A stretch of DNA of 64,000 bases from Bradyrhizobium sp. CB2312 (GTDB lineage Bacteria > Pseudomonadota > Alphaproteobacteria > Rhizobiales > Xanthobacteraceae). A program made the position numbers and the translations under genes. The notes below the pieces were generated by a model, which saw only the letters and a list, made by a program, of their open reading frames with translations, did not search any database and was not told where the DNA came from. Shown in pieces: positions 9,737 through 18,817 of the stretch. Positions within the stretch are counted from its first letter, which is position 1; each line of letters opens with the position of its first letter. The stretch spans positions 1,447,501 to 1,511,500 of the forward strand of contig NZ_CP121668.1 in the NCBI RefSeq assembly GCF_029714425.1, given 5' to 3'.

Positions 9737-11491
9737 ATGAGCATCACAAGCGATCACGCAAGCGGGCTGCATCGGCTGCGCCGGCCGACCTTCGCCGAAC
9801 TGTACTTGCCAAAACTCGTTACCGTCTGGCGCGAGGGCTATGGCCTATCGGATTTCCGCGCCGACGTCTTTGCAGGCCTCACGGTTGCGATCGTCGCGCT
9901 GCCGCTGTCGATGGCGATCGCGATCGCTTCCGGCGTGACGCCCGACCGCGGCCTCTACACGGCCGTCGTCGGCGGCTTCATCGTCTCGCTGCTCGGCGGC
10001 AGCCGCTTCCAGATCGGCGGGCCCGCCGGCGCCTTCATCGTGCTGGTCGCGGTGACCGCGGAGCGGCATGGCGTCGACGGTGTCATCCTCGCCACCATGA
10101 TGGCGGGCGCCATCCTGATTGCCGCGGGCCTGCTGCGGATCGGCACCTACATCAAGTTCATTCCCTATCCCGTCACGGTCGGCTTCACCGCCGGCATCGC
10201 CGTGATCATCTTCGCCAGCCAGCTGCACGATCTCGGCGGCATCACGCTGGCAGGGAAGGAGCCCAGCGAATTCGTGCCAAAACTGGTCGCGCTCGCCGGC
10301 GGCCTGCACACCATCAATCCGTCCGCGGTTGCGGTTGCGATCGCCAGCATCGCCATCATCGCCGCATTGCGGATCTGGCGGCCGTCCTGGCCGGGCATCC
10401 TGATCGCGGTCGTGTTCGCGGCGATCGTGTGCGCGGTGTTCTCGCTGCCGGTCGAAACCATCGGCAGCCGTTTTGGCGGCATCCCGCGAGAATTGCCGTC
10501 ACCCGCGCTGCCCGCATTCTCGCTTGCGAAGGCGAAAGGCGTGCTGCCCGATGCGATTGCCTTCGCGCTGCTCGCCGCGATCGAGTCGTTGCTCTCGGCG
10601 GTAGTGGCCGACGGCATGACCGGACGACGTCACCGTTCCAATTGCGAGCTGGTGGCGCAGGGCGTCGCCAACATCGGCTCGGCGCTGTTCGGCGGCATCT
10701 GCGTCACCGGCCTGATCGCGCGCACCGCCACCAACATCCGCGCCGGCGCGCGCGGGCCGGTCGCCGGCATGCTGCATGCGGTGTTCCTGCTGCTGTTCAT
10801 GCTGATCGCGGCACCGCTCGCGAGCTACATCCCGCTCGCCGCGCTCGCCGCCGTGCTGGTGGTGGTCGCCTGGACCATGGCGGAGAAGCAGGAGTTCGCG
10901 ACGCTCTTGCGCTCGTCCTGGGGCGACGCGGTGGTGCTGCTCGCAACCTTCCTGCTCACGATCTTCCGCGATCTCACCGAAGGCATCCTGGTCGGCTTTT
11001 CGCTCGGCGCGGTGCTGTTCATCCATCGCATGGCGGAGATGACCGGCATCGAGGAGCGCCTGCCGCTGGTGGCCGCCGACCGCCCCGATGACGGCAATGG
11101 CGAGCGCGTTCCCTACGATCCCGCGCTCGCGGTCGATCGCGACGTGCTGGTCTATCGTATCACCGGCGCGTTCTTCTTCGGCGCGGCCTCGGCGATCGGC
11201 AACGTGCTCGACGGCGTCGCCGACAAGCGCAAGGGATTCGTGGTGGATTTCGCCGCGGTGCCGTTCCTGGATTCGACCGCGGCCAACGTGCTCGGCCGCG
11301 TCGCCGCCAAGGCGCATCGCCAGGGCATCCGCCTGTTCATCACCGGCGCCACGCCCGCGGTCCGGCGCGCGCTGCTTACCCATGGCGTGACGCCGCCGCG
11401 CGCCCGCTATCGCGAGACCATCGCGCGCGCGGTCTCGGACATCAAGGGCGGTGCGGCGAAGCCGGCGCCGGGCGATGTGGCCGGGAGCTGA
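9737..11491 (+). CDS. SulP-family inorganic anion transporter with STAS domain
   Basis: A 584-residue inner-membrane permease of the SLC26/SulP family, moving sulfate, bicarbonate or another anion. About 10-12 helices run from 'GLTVAIVALPLSMAIAIASG' (with the family 'PDRGLYTAVVGG' motif) to the last membrane segment before 'GFSLGAVLFIHRMAEMTG'; the cytoplasmic STAS domain occupies about residues 470-580 ('DVLVYRITGAFFFGAASAIGNVLD', 'DFAAVPFLDSTAANVL'). I use ATG 9737 (MSITSDHASG); an upstream in-frame start at 9710 would add nine residues. The gene follows the XRE regulator and may be under its control. The anion cannot be deduced. Confidence 0.9.
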   Translation: MSITSDHASGLHRLRRPTFAELYLPKLVTVWREGYGLSDFRADVFAGLTVAIVALPLSMAIAIASGVTPDRGLYTAVVGGFIVSLLGGSRFQIGGPAGAFIVLVAVTAERHGVDGVILATMMAGAILIAAGLLRIGTYIKFIPYPVTVGFTAGIAVIIFASQLHDLGGITLAGKEPSEFVPKLVALAGGLHTINPSAVAVAIASIAIIAALRIWRPSWPGILIAVVFAAIVCAVFSLPVETIGSRFGGIPRELPSPALPAFSLAKAKGVLPDAIAFALLAAIESLLSAVVADGMTGRRHRSNCELVAQGVANIGSALFGGICVTGLIARTATNIRAGARGPVAGMLHAVFLLLFMLIAAPLASYIPLAALAAVLVVVAWTMAEKQEFATLLRSSWGDAVVLLATFLLTIFRDLTEGILVGFSLGAVLFIHRMAEMTGIEERLPLVAADRPDDGNGERVPYDPALAVDRDVLVYRITGAFFFGAASAIGNVLDGVADKRKGFVVDFAAVPFLDSTAANVLGRVAAKAHRQGIRLFITGATPAVRRALLTHGVTPPRARYRETIARAVSDIKGGAAKPAPGDVAGS

Positions 11492-11576
11492 TGTCGCACT
11501 GAGCCTCCCGGCTTGACAGAGCCCGCGGGACGCGAAATGGATCGCCTCCAAATACGACCCCACGGAGGCGACGACA

Positions 11577-12410
11577 GTGACCAAGGCTCCCGCAGCCTGC
11601 TTGATCGGATGGCCGGCCGCGCATTCGCGCTCGCCACTGATCCATCGTTACTGGCTGCGCACGCTCGGCATCGCAGGGGGCTATGTCATCGAGGCGGTTC
11701 CGCCCGACGATTTGCGCGATTTCGTGCTGCGGCTGTCGCTGCGCGGTTTTGTCGGCGCCAATGTCACCATCCCGCACAAGGAGGCGGTGCTGGCGCTCTC
11801 GACACCCGACGCGCGCGCGCGGGCCGTCGGCGCCGCCAACACGCTGTGGTTTGCGGATGGCGAGCTGCGTTCGACCAACACCGACGTCGAAGGTTTCATC
11901 GGCAATCTCGACGCCAGCGCACCCGGCTGGGACAGGGCGGAGGAAGCGCTAGTGCTCGGGGCCGGCGGTTCCTCGCGCGCGGTCGTGTTCGGCCTGCGCG
12001 AGCGCGGCATCAAGCGCATCCATCTCGCCAATCGCACCATCGCGCGGGCCGAGACTCTCGCAGAACAGTTCGGGCCGAACGTGCATCCTGTTACGTGGGA
12101 CCGGATCAACGACGTGCTGCCGCGCGCAAAACTTCTCGTGAACACGACCTCGCTCGGCATGCACGGCCAGCCGTCGCTCGATGTTGATGTCGCGCGCCTG
12201 CCGAACGAGGCCGTCGTCGCCGATCTCGTCTATGTCCCGCTGGTGACGCCGCTGCTTGGGGCCGCGCAGGCGCGCGGGCTCGAGACCGCCGACGGGCTCG
12301 GCATGCTCCTGCACCAGGCGGTGCGCGGCTTCGAATTGTGGTTCGGCCGCAGGCCCGAGGTCACGGCCGAGCTGCGCGCATTGGTCGAGGCCGATCTCAC
12401 AAAGACTTGA
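11577..12410 (+). CDS. aroE: Shikimate dehydrogenase family protein
   Basis: A 277-residue NADP-dependent dehydrogenase reducing 3-dehydroshikimate to shikimate in aromatic amino acid synthesis. The substrate-binding 'SRSPLIH', the catalytic Lys and Asp in 'GANVTIPHKEAV' and 'NTDVEGFIG', the nucleotide loop 'LGAGGSSRAVVFGL' with the NADP-type 'NRTIARAE', and the C-terminal 'TADGLGMLLHQAVRGFELWFG' are all present. The start is GTG at 11577, with GGAGG nine bases upstream. Bradyrhizobium-like genomes often hold more than one AroE-like gene; since no other pathway gene is adjacent, this could be a paralogue acting on quinate or another shikimate-like compound. Confidence 0.88.
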   Translation: MTKAPAACLIGWPAAHSRSPLIHRYWLRTLGIAGGYVIEAVPPDDLRDFVLRLSLRGFVGANVTIPHKEAVLALSTPDARARAVGAANTLWFADGELRSTNTDVEGFIGNLDASAPGWDRAEEALVLGAGGSSRAVVFGLRERGIKRIHLANRTIARAETLAEQFGPNVHPVTWDRINDVLPRAKLLVNTTSLGMHGQPSLDVDVARLPNEAVVADLVYVPLVTPLLGAAQARGLETADGLGMLLHQAVRGFELWFGRRPEVTAELRALVEADLTKT

Positions 12411-12466
12411 GAGAATAGTAAGAGGTCTTCGGCGTTCTCCATCCGTGGGGACAATCGGAGACCGTC

Positions 12467-13093
12467 ATGACCGTTCAACGCCAAACTTTCACGCGCCCGC
12501 TCATCGCTGTTGCGATGGTGGCCGCTTCCACCTTCTATGCTTTCGCGCAGAAGGCGCCGGTGCCGACGCGCGTGCGCGGCACGATCGAGAGCGTCAATGG
12601 CGATACCATGCAGGTCAAGTCGCGCAGCGGCGAGGACGTCAAGCTGCGCATCGCTCCTGACGTGAACGTGTCAGGCATTACAAAGATTTCACTCGCCGAC
12701 ATCAAGGTTGGCTCCTTCGTCGGCGCCACCACCGTGCCGGGACCGGACGGCGGCCAGAACGCGGTCGAGGTGCACGTCTTTCCGGAGAGCATGCGCGGCA
12801 CCGGCGAGGGTTCGCGGCCCTATGACCTCAAGCCCAATTCCAGCATGACCAACGCCACGGTGTCGGAGAGCGTGGTCGGCAATGACGGCCACACGCTGCT
12901 GGTGAAATACAAGGACGGCGAGAAGAAGGTGTTCGTCGCCGACAACACGCCGGTGGTGACCTTCGTGCCCGGCGACAAATCCGATCTGAAGGCCGGCGCG
13001 AAAGTCATCGCCTTCATGAAGCAGCTGCCGGACGGCTCGTTCGAGACCAACCGCGTCAGCGTCGGCCGCGACGGGCTGACCCCGCCGATGTGA
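12467..13093 (+). CDS. Exported protein, first of a tandem pair
   Basis: A 208-residue protein with a signal peptide (hydrophobic 'PLIAVAMVAASTFYAFA', cleavage after AFA-Q) and a mature region of repeated small beta motifs: 'TRVRGTIESVNGDTMQVKSRSGEDVKLRI', 'GSFVGATTVPGPDGGQNAVEVHVFPE', 'LLVKYKDGEKKVFVADNTPVVTF'. It resembles DUF5666-like OB-type periplasmic domains, but I do not claim the family. The next gene (13171-13797) encodes a protein of the same length and layout, clearly a duplicate. The ATG at 12467 follows ATCGGAG. Function is unknown; an envelope location is likely. Confidence 0.8.
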   Translation: MTVQRQTFTRPLIAVAMVAASTFYAFAQKAPVPTRVRGTIESVNGDTMQVKSRSGEDVKLRIAPDVNVSGITKISLADIKVGSFVGATTVPGPDGGQNAVEVHVFPESMRGTGEGSRPYDLKPNSSMTNATVSESVVGNDGHTLLVKYKDGEKKVFVADNTPVVTFVPGDKSDLKAGAKVIAFMKQLPDGSFETNRVSVGRDGLTPPM

Positions 13094-13170
13094 TCGGCCG
13101 AGCAGGGAATAGCGGCGGTCGCACGGGGTTGCCGTGATGTACCGCCGCAACGTCCTGGAGGGACAAGGCC

Positions 13171-13797
13171 ATGCCGACACTGATCAACTGGATGCCACGC
13201 GCCGCCGTGGCTGCATTCGTCACCTTTATTGCCGTTTCATCCGCCTCGGCGCAGCAGGCGCCGACGGTCCGCATCCGCGGCACCATCGAGAGCGTCGACG
13301 GCAACATGCTCGGCATCAAGACCCGCGAGGGCAGCGACGTGAAGGTGCGCATGACCGACAACGTCGCGGTCTTCGCCGTGGTGAAGACCGAGCTCTCCGA
13401 GATCAAGGAAGGCTCCTATATCGGCGTCACCGCCATGCCCGAGCCGGATGGCACCCAGAAGGCGATCGCCGTGCACATCTTCCCGGAGAACCAGCGCGGC
13501 GCCGCCGAAGGCTTCCGCCCCTGGGACGCCCGCGCCAATTCGACGATGACGAATGCGACCGTGGCGCAGACGGTGAAGGGCACCGACGGCCAGAACATCA
13601 CGGTGAAATACAAGGACGGCGAGAAGAAAGTCGTGGTGCCGCCGGACACCCCGATCGTCACCTTCGTTGCCAGCGACACGTCGGAGGTGAAGCCCGGCGC
13701 CAAGCTGATCATCTTCGGTGCGGCGAAGAAGGACGACGGCTCGCTGGAGGCGAACCGGGTCAATGTCGGGCGGGACGGGATCACGCCGCCGATGTGA
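13171..13797 (+). CDS. Exported protein, second of a tandem pair
   Basis: A 208-residue paralogue of the preceding gene, identical in length. Shared blocks include 'VRIRGTIESVDGNMLGIKTREG', 'VHIFPENQRG', 'NSTMTNATV', 'VKYKDGEKKV', and the identical tail 'VGRDGxTPPM'. A signal peptide covers 'RAAVAAFVTFIAVSSASA'. The start at 13171 has GGAGG in front. About 77 bp separate the two genes and no terminator is visible between them, so they are probably co-transcribed. The lysine-, glycine- and valine-rich repeats suggest a small beta-barrel fold in the periplasm. No enzyme motif is visible. Confidence 0.8.
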   Translation: MPTLINWMPRAAVAAFVTFIAVSSASAQQAPTVRIRGTIESVDGNMLGIKTREGSDVKVRMTDNVAVFAVVKTELSEIKEGSYIGVTAMPEPDGTQKAIAVHIFPENQRGAAEGFRPWDARANSTMTNATVAQTVKGTDGQNITVKYKDGEKKVVVPPDTPIVTFVASDTSEVKPGAKLIIFGAAKKDDGSLEANRVNVGRDGITPPM

Positions 13798-13816
13798 GTG
13801 ATCGAGCGCTGGACTC

Positions 13817-13906
13817 GTAGGGTGGGCAAAGGCGCACTTGCGCCGTGCCCACGTCTTCTCTCGCTTCGGGAGAATTGGTGGGCACGCCTCGCTTTGCCCA
13901 CCCTAC
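13817..13906. repeat. Palindromic repeat (GTAGGGTGGGCAAAG family), copy 1
   Basis: GTAGGGTGGGCAAAGGCGCA on the left is answered by GCTTTGCCCACCCTAC on the right, with inner arms CGTGCCCAC and GTGGGCACG. A second copy lies at 16933-17030. It separates the tandem pair from the convergent dehydrogenase gene and may act as a bidirectional terminator. Confidence 0.85.
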
Positions 13907-13922
13907 GGCACCGTCGCTGCGG

Positions 13923-15059
13923 CTACACCGCAATGATATGATCGTCGATCTCGTCGATCCGGTTGACGCCGCACAGACCCATTGTGGTCAGCAGCTCCTT
14001 CTGGATGATGTCGATCGCCTTGGCGACGCCGGCCTGGCCGCCGGCGCCAAGCCCATAGGCATAGGCGCGGCCGATCATGCAGGACTTGGCGCCGAGCGCG
14101 AGCGCGCGCATCACGTCCTGGCCGGAGCGGATGCCGCCGTCGAACATGATCTCCATCTTGTCGCCGACCGTGTCGACGATCTCCGGCAGCGCCTCGATCG
14201 AGGATGGCGCGCCGTCGAGCTGCCGGCCGCCATGGTTCGACACCACCAACGCCTGCGCGCCGGTCTTGGCGGCTTCCTCGGCGTCCTCGACGTCCAAAAT
14301 GCCCTTGATGATGAGCTTGCCCGGCCAGATGCTGCGGACCCACTCGACGTCCTTCCAGTTCAGCGTGGTGTCGAACTGCGAGTTGATCCAGGTCGACAGC
14401 GACGTGATGTCGTCGCTGACCTTCAGATGACCGGCGAGATTGCCGAAGGTGCGGCGCTTGCCCTGCAGCACGCCCGAGACCCAGGCCGGCTTGGTGGCAA
14501 AATCGATCAGCTTCGCCAGCGACCACTCGGGCGGCACCGTCATGCCGTTCTTGATGTCGGCGTGGCGCTGGCCGATGACCTGCAGGTCGACGGTGAGCAC
14601 CAGCGCGCTGCACTTCGCGGCGATGGCGCGCTGGATCAGCTCCTTGATGAAGCCGCGGTCCTTCATCACGTAGAGCTGGAACCAGAACGGCTTCTCGACA
14701 TTGGCGGCGATGTCCTCGATCGAGCAGATCGACATGGTCGATTGCGTGAACGGGATGCCGGCGGCCTGCGCCGCGCGGCAGGCGTAAATTTCGCCGTCGC
14801 CATGCTGCATGCCGAGCAGGCCAACGGGCGCGAGGATCAGCGGCATGGTCGAGGGCTCGCCCAAAATCGTGGTCGAGGTGTCGCGCTTGGAGACGTCGAC
14901 CAGGATGCGCTGGCGGAATTTGATCGCCTGCATGTCCTCGCGGTTGGCGCGCAGCGTTTCCTCGGCATAGGAACCGCGGTCGCAATAGTCGAAGAACGCC
15001 TTCGGCACGCGGCGCTTATGCAGCGCGCGAAGATCGTCGATACAGGTGATGTGCTTCAT
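13923..15059 (-). CDS. lldD: FMN-dependent alpha-hydroxy-acid dehydrogenase (L-lactate dehydrogenase type)
   Basis: A 378-residue flavoprotein of the LldD/glycolate oxidase family, oxidising an L-2-hydroxy acid to the 2-keto acid. The TIM-barrel signature is complete: 'FFDYCDRGSYAEETLRANRED' near the start, 'APVGLLGMQHGDGEI' (FMN contact), 'TVDLQVIGQRHADIKNG', the catalytic His and Arg in 'SNHGGRQLDGAPSSIEALP', and 'MFDGGIRSGQDVMRALALGA' binding the FMN phosphate. The ATG at 15059 (MKHITCIDDLRALHKRR) is the family N-terminus; an in-frame upstream extension to 15116 is less likely. Lactate is the best-supported substrate by similarity of pattern, but mandelate- or glycolate-type specificity is not excluded. 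Confidence 0.88.
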   Translation of the reverse strand: MKHITCIDDLRALHKRRVPKAFFDYCDRGSYAEETLRANREDMQAIKFRQRILVDVSKRDTSTTILGEPSTMPLILAPVGLLGMQHGDGEIYACRAAQAAGIPFTQSTMSICSIEDIAANVEKPFWFQLYVMKDRGFIKELIQRAIAAKCSALVLTVDLQVIGQRHADIKNGMTVPPEWSLAKLIDFATKPAWVSGVLQGKRRTFGNLAGHLKVSDDITSLSTWINSQFDTTLNWKDVEWVRSIWPGKLIIKGILDVEDAEEAAKTGAQALVVSNHGGRQLDGAPSSIEALPEIVDTVGDKMEIMFDGGIRSGQDVMRALALGAKSCMIGRAYAYGLGAGGQAGVAKAIDIIQKELLTTMGLCGVNRIDEIDDHIIAV

Positions 15060-15150
15060 GAACGTGTCCCCGGCCCGTCGTAGCGGAAGTCTTGCGTCGG
15101 AAGATTGAGGGGTCATCTAGCATGGTTGGATGCACAGCCAAATCGTTTGA

Positions 15151-15330
<180 letters not shown>

Positions 15331-15551
15331 GCCGGGTTCCGCCCCCGTTTCGGCGCTGCGGCGGGAAATATAACGTTAACAACCCTTTATCGACGCAGGG
15401 AGTACCCCTGTTCCGTAACGATTGATCACATTTTTTGAAGCCAAATTGACCGCATTGGGCTTATAAGACCTCAGCAAATCAGGGATGCGGGGCCCGAACG
15501 GGCAGCCCGTGGTTGTAGAGGGGTCCCCTGGTTGTTGCGCTGGGGGACGAT

Positions 15552-16895
15552 ATGAGTCGCAAATATTTCGGGACGGACGGGATCCGGGGCCGCGCCAACG
15601 GACTGATCACGCCGGAGCTCGCGCTCAAGGTCGGCCAGGCCGCCGGCCTTGCATTCCAGCGCGGCGACCACCGCCATCGCGTCGTGATCGGCAAGGACAC
15701 CCGCCTGTCCGGCTACATGATCGAATATGCGATGGTCGCGGGCTTCACCTCGGTTGGCATGGACGTGCTGCTGGTCGGCCCGATGCCGACGCCGGCGGTC
15801 GCGATGCTGACCAAGTCGATGCGCGCCGATCTCGGCGTGATGATCTCGGCCTCGCACAATCTGTTCGAGGACAACGGCATCAAGCTGTTCGGCCCGCAGG
15901 GCTTCAAGCTCTCCGACGACGTCGAGAAGCAGATCGAGCAGCTGCTCGACGAGCCCATCGACAAGCGTCTCGCACAGAGCGCGAGCCTCGGCCGCGCCCG
16001 CCGTATCGACGGCGTGCATGACCGCTACATCGAATTCGCCAAGCGCACCCTGCCGCGTGACCTCTCGCTCGACGGCCTGCGCGTCGTGATCGATTGCGCC
16101 CACGGCGCCGCCTACAAGGTGGTGCCGGAAGCGCTGTGGGAGCTGGGCGCCGACGTGGTGCCGATCGGCGTCGACCCCGACGGTTTCAACATCAACAAGG
16201 ATTGCGGCTCAACCTCGCCGGAAGCGCTGTCGAGGAAGGTGCGCGAGATGCGCGCCGACATCGGCATCGCGCTCGACGGCGACGCCGATCGCGTCATCCT
16301 GGTCGACGAGCGCGGCCACCTCGTCGATGGCGACCAGCTGCTCGCGGTGATCGCGCAGAGCTGGAAGGAAGACGGACGGCTGTCGCGGCCCGGCATCGTC
16401 GCCACCGTGATGTCCAATCTCGGCCTCGAACGCTTCCTGAAGGGGCACGGGCTCGATCTCGTGCGCACGCCGGTCGGCGACCGCTACGTGCTCGAGCAGA
16501 TGCTGAGCGGCGGCTACAATCTCGGCGGCGAGCAGTCCGGCCACATCATCCTATCCGACTATGCCACCACCGGCGACGGCTTTGTCGCCGCGCTGCAAGT
16601 GCTCGCCGTGGTGCAGAAGCTGCGCCGTCCGGTGTCGGAGGTCTGCCACCGCTTCGATCCGCTGCCGCAGATCCTCAAGAATGTCCGCCACAAGGGCGGC
16701 AAGCCGCTCGATGATTCCGAGGTCAAGTCGGCGATCTCCGACGGCGAGAAACGCCTCAACGGCCACGGCCGCCTCCTGATCCGCTCCTCCGGCACCGAGC
16801 CCGTGATCCGCGTCATGGGCGAAGGCGAGGACCGCATTCTGGTCGAGGACGTCGTCGACACCATCGTCTCCGCGCTCGGCCAAGCCGCGGCGTAA
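15552..16895 (+). CDS. glmM: Phosphoglucosamine mutase
   Basis: A 447-residue cytosolic enzyme converting glucosamine-6-phosphate to glucosamine-1-phosphate for UDP-GlcNAc, peptidoglycan and lipid A synthesis. All four phosphohexomutase sites are visible: the phosphoserine S101 in '[16 protein letters not shown]', the magnesium loop 'DGDADR', the sugar-binding 'GEQSGHII', and the phosphate loop '[13 protein letters not shown]' near the C-terminus. The N-terminal '[13 protein letters not shown]' is diagnostic of GlmM. The length is normal. The gene begins at ATG 15552 after GGGGGACGAT, a weak ribosome-binding site. No ftsH or folP, common partners elsewhere, lies next to it here. Confidence 0.96.
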   Translation: MSRKYFGTDGIRGRANGLITPELALKVGQAAGLAFQRGDHRHRVVIGKDTRLSGYMIEYAMVAGFTSVGMDVLLVGPMPTPAVAMLTKSMRADLGVMISASHNLFEDNGIKLFGPQGFKLSDDVEKQIEQLLDEPIDKRLAQSASLGRARRIDGVHDRYIEFAKRTLPRDLSLDGLRVVIDCAHGAAYKVVPEALWELGADVVPIGVDPDGFNINKDCGSTSPEALSRKVREMRADIGIALDGDADRVILVDERGHLVDGDQLLAVIAQSWKEDGRLSRPGIVATVMSNLGLERFLKGHGLDLVRTPVGDRYVLEQMLSGGYNLGGEQSGHIILSDYATTGDGFVAALQVLAVVQKLRRPVSEVCHRFDPLPQILKNVRHKGGKPLDDSEVKSAISDGEKRLNGHGRLLIRSSGTEPVIRVMGEGEDRILVEDVVDTIVSALGQAAA

Positions 16896-16932
16896 GCGAG
16901 CCGGATCAGGGGTCTCTGTCCCCGCCACAAAT

Positions 16933-17030
16933 ATCGTAGGGTGGGCAAAGCGAAGCGTGCCCACGCATCTGTCACCGTATCGGAAAGATGGTGGGCACGG
17001 CGCAAATGCGCCTTTGCCCACCCTACGATA
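16933..17030. repeat. Palindromic repeat (GTAGGGTGGGCAAAG family), copy 2
   Basis: Outer arms ATCGTAGGGTGGGCAAAG and CTTTGCCCACCCTACGAT are perfect inverted copies; inner arms CGTGCCCAC and GTGGGCACG match the copy at 13817-13906. The 411-bp gap 16896-17306 holds this repeat and the following REP-like cluster and no gene. Confidence 0.85.
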
Positions 17031-17054
17031 TCGGACACGCGGCGGGGGTTCTTC

Positions 17055-17204
17055 CTTCTCCCCCTGTGGGAGAAGGTGGCGCGAAGCGCCGGATGAGGGG
17101 TTGTCTCAGCCAGCTCAAATCGAGAGGTCCATGCGCGGAGAGATACCCCTCACCCGTCTCGCCGCTACGCGGCGAGCCACCCTCTCCCACAAGGGGAGAG
17201 GGTA
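17055..17204. repeat. REP-like cluster before the MFS gene
   Basis: CTTCTCCCCCTGTGGGAGAAG, then GCGCGAAGCGC, then CACCCTCTCCC and the inverse GGGAGAGGG, form linked palindromes with the GATGAGGGG and CCCCTCACC flanks seen in the other REP-like units. Confidence 0.7.
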
Positions 17205-17306
17205 AGACCCGCGCATTCCAGCCATTTGCGATTGGCGCTGGTTCTACCGCGCGTTGCATCGTAATGAGCGGCTGCGGCGGTTCGCCGCGCCCGCCGGGAT
17301 GCTCCA

Positions 17307-18557
17307 TTGAACAAGCCTGTCGTCGTACCTGCGGAAACGCTGACCGAGCCCGTTGTCGTCAGCGACGTCGCGCCCGTTGCCAAGTCGGCGGCGGGGCCGG
17401 CCTATATCGTGCTCGCCGGCATCAGCTTCTCGCACTTCCTCAACGACACCATGCAGTCGCTGATCGCCTCGGTGTATCCGATCCTGAAGGACACCTACGC
17501 GCTCGACTTCGCGCAGATCGGCATGATCACGCTGGCCTTTCAGTTCACGGCCTCGCTGCTGCAGCCGGTGGTCGGACACTACACCGACAAGAAGGCGCAG
17601 CCTTATTCGCTGGCGATCGGCATGGCCTCGACCTTCTTCGGCCTGTTGCTGCTCAGCGCCGCGCACCAATATCTCGTCATCCTCGTCGCCGCCGCGCTGG
17701 TCGGTCTCGGCTCGGCGGTGTTTCACCCCGAATCCGCGCGCATCGCGCGGCTCGCCTCGGGCGGCCGCTACGGCTTTGCGCAATCGGTGTTTCAGCTCGG
17801 CGGCAGTTTCGGCACCTCGATGGGGCCGGTGCTGGCCGCGCTGATCGTGGTGCCGTTCGGGCAGGGCAGCATCGCCTGGTTCTCCTCGATCGCGTTCCTC
17901 GCGATTCTCATTCTCTGGCGCATCGGGCGCTGGTATGCGCCGCAGATCGCGGCGAAGAAGGCTGCGCCGATCCATACCCAGCCCGGCGGCCCGAGCTCGC
18001 GCCGCGTCGCGGTTGCGCTGCTCGTGCTGGTGGCGCTGCTGTTCTCGAAACAGCTCTATGTCTCCAGCCTGTCGAGCTACTACATCTTCTACCTGATCGA
18101 CCGTTTCGGCGTGTCGACGCAGGCGGCCCAGATCTATCTCTTCATCTTCCTCGCCGCGAACGCGGTCGGCGCCTTCTTCGGCGGTCCCTTGGGTGATCGC
18201 TTCGGGCGCAAGATCGTGATCTGGATCTCGATCCTCGGCGCGCTGCCGTTCACGCTGGCGCTGCCCTATGCCGGGCTCTACACCAGCGCGGTGCTCAGTG
18301 TGATCATCGGCCTCATCATCTCCTCGACGACGTCGTCGATCATCGTGTTCGCGCAGGAGCTGGTGCCGCACCGCTTCGGCATGATCTCCGGCGTGTTCTT
18401 CGGCGTCGCCTTCGGCATCGGGGGCTTAGGCGCCGCCGTGCTCGGCAAGCTCGCCGATCACACCTCGATCGCGTTCGTCTATCAGGTCTGCGCGTACCTG
18501 CCGGCGATCGGCCTGCTTGCCGTGTTCCTGCCCAAACTGCCGCAGCACGCGCGTTAA
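17307..18557 (+). CDS. MFS transporter, fosmidomycin-resistance (Fsr) type
   Basis: A 416-residue inner-membrane efflux protein with about twelve helices. After a 30-residue N-terminal tail it opens with 'LAGISFSHFLNDTMQSLIASVYPILKDTYAL', the hallmark of the Fsr subgroup, then 'PVVGHYTDKKAQPYSLAIGM' (loop 2-3 motif) and 'GLGSAVFHPESARIARLASGG'. The second half repeats the loop motif as 'GGPLGDRFGRKIVIWISI'. It exports small molecules by proton antiport; the physiological substrate is unknown and resistance is only inferred from family. The start is TTG at 17307. It stands alone after the repeat cluster. Confidence 0.88.
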   Translation: MNKPVVVPAETLTEPVVVSDVAPVAKSAAGPAYIVLAGISFSHFLNDTMQSLIASVYPILKDTYALDFAQIGMITLAFQFTASLLQPVVGHYTDKKAQPYSLAIGMASTFFGLLLLSAAHQYLVILVAAALVGLGSAVFHPESARIARLASGGRYGFAQSVFQLGGSFGTSMGPVLAALIVVPFGQGSIAWFSSIAFLAILILWRIGRWYAPQIAAKKAAPIHTQPGGPSSRRVAVALLVLVALLFSKQLYVSSLSSYYIFYLIDRFGVSTQAAQIYLFIFLAANAVGAFFGGPLGDRFGRKIVIWISILGALPFTLALPYAGLYTSAVLSVIIGLIISSTTSSIIVFAQELVPHRFGMISGVFFGVAFGIGGLGAAVLGKLADHTSIAFVYQVCAYLPAIGLLAVFLPKLPQHAR

Positions 18558-18817
18558 CAAAACCTGCTCCGCTGTATTGCTGCTTCATACATCGTTAGCA
18601 ATTGCGGCGTCCACAAAGCGTCTTCCAGCGAAGTAGGCACTTCCTGCTGCCGCATTTTTGCAACGCTCTCACCGCATCCCGCGTGTGCGCTCAGAAAAAA
18701 TCAACCTTAAAAATTAGGGTTAAGTGGCGCTTAAGCATTTGATGCCATCGTCCTCCCGTGAGTTTCCAGAACGTGGGGCGTCTGCATTTTGCCTCACCGG
18801 CCATAAGGACGAAGCCA

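Noticed and set aside
13845..15083. 412-codon plus-strand frame opposite the hydroxy-acid dehydrogenase
   Set aside because: Antisense shadow; the minus-strand gene has all the FMN-enzyme motifs.
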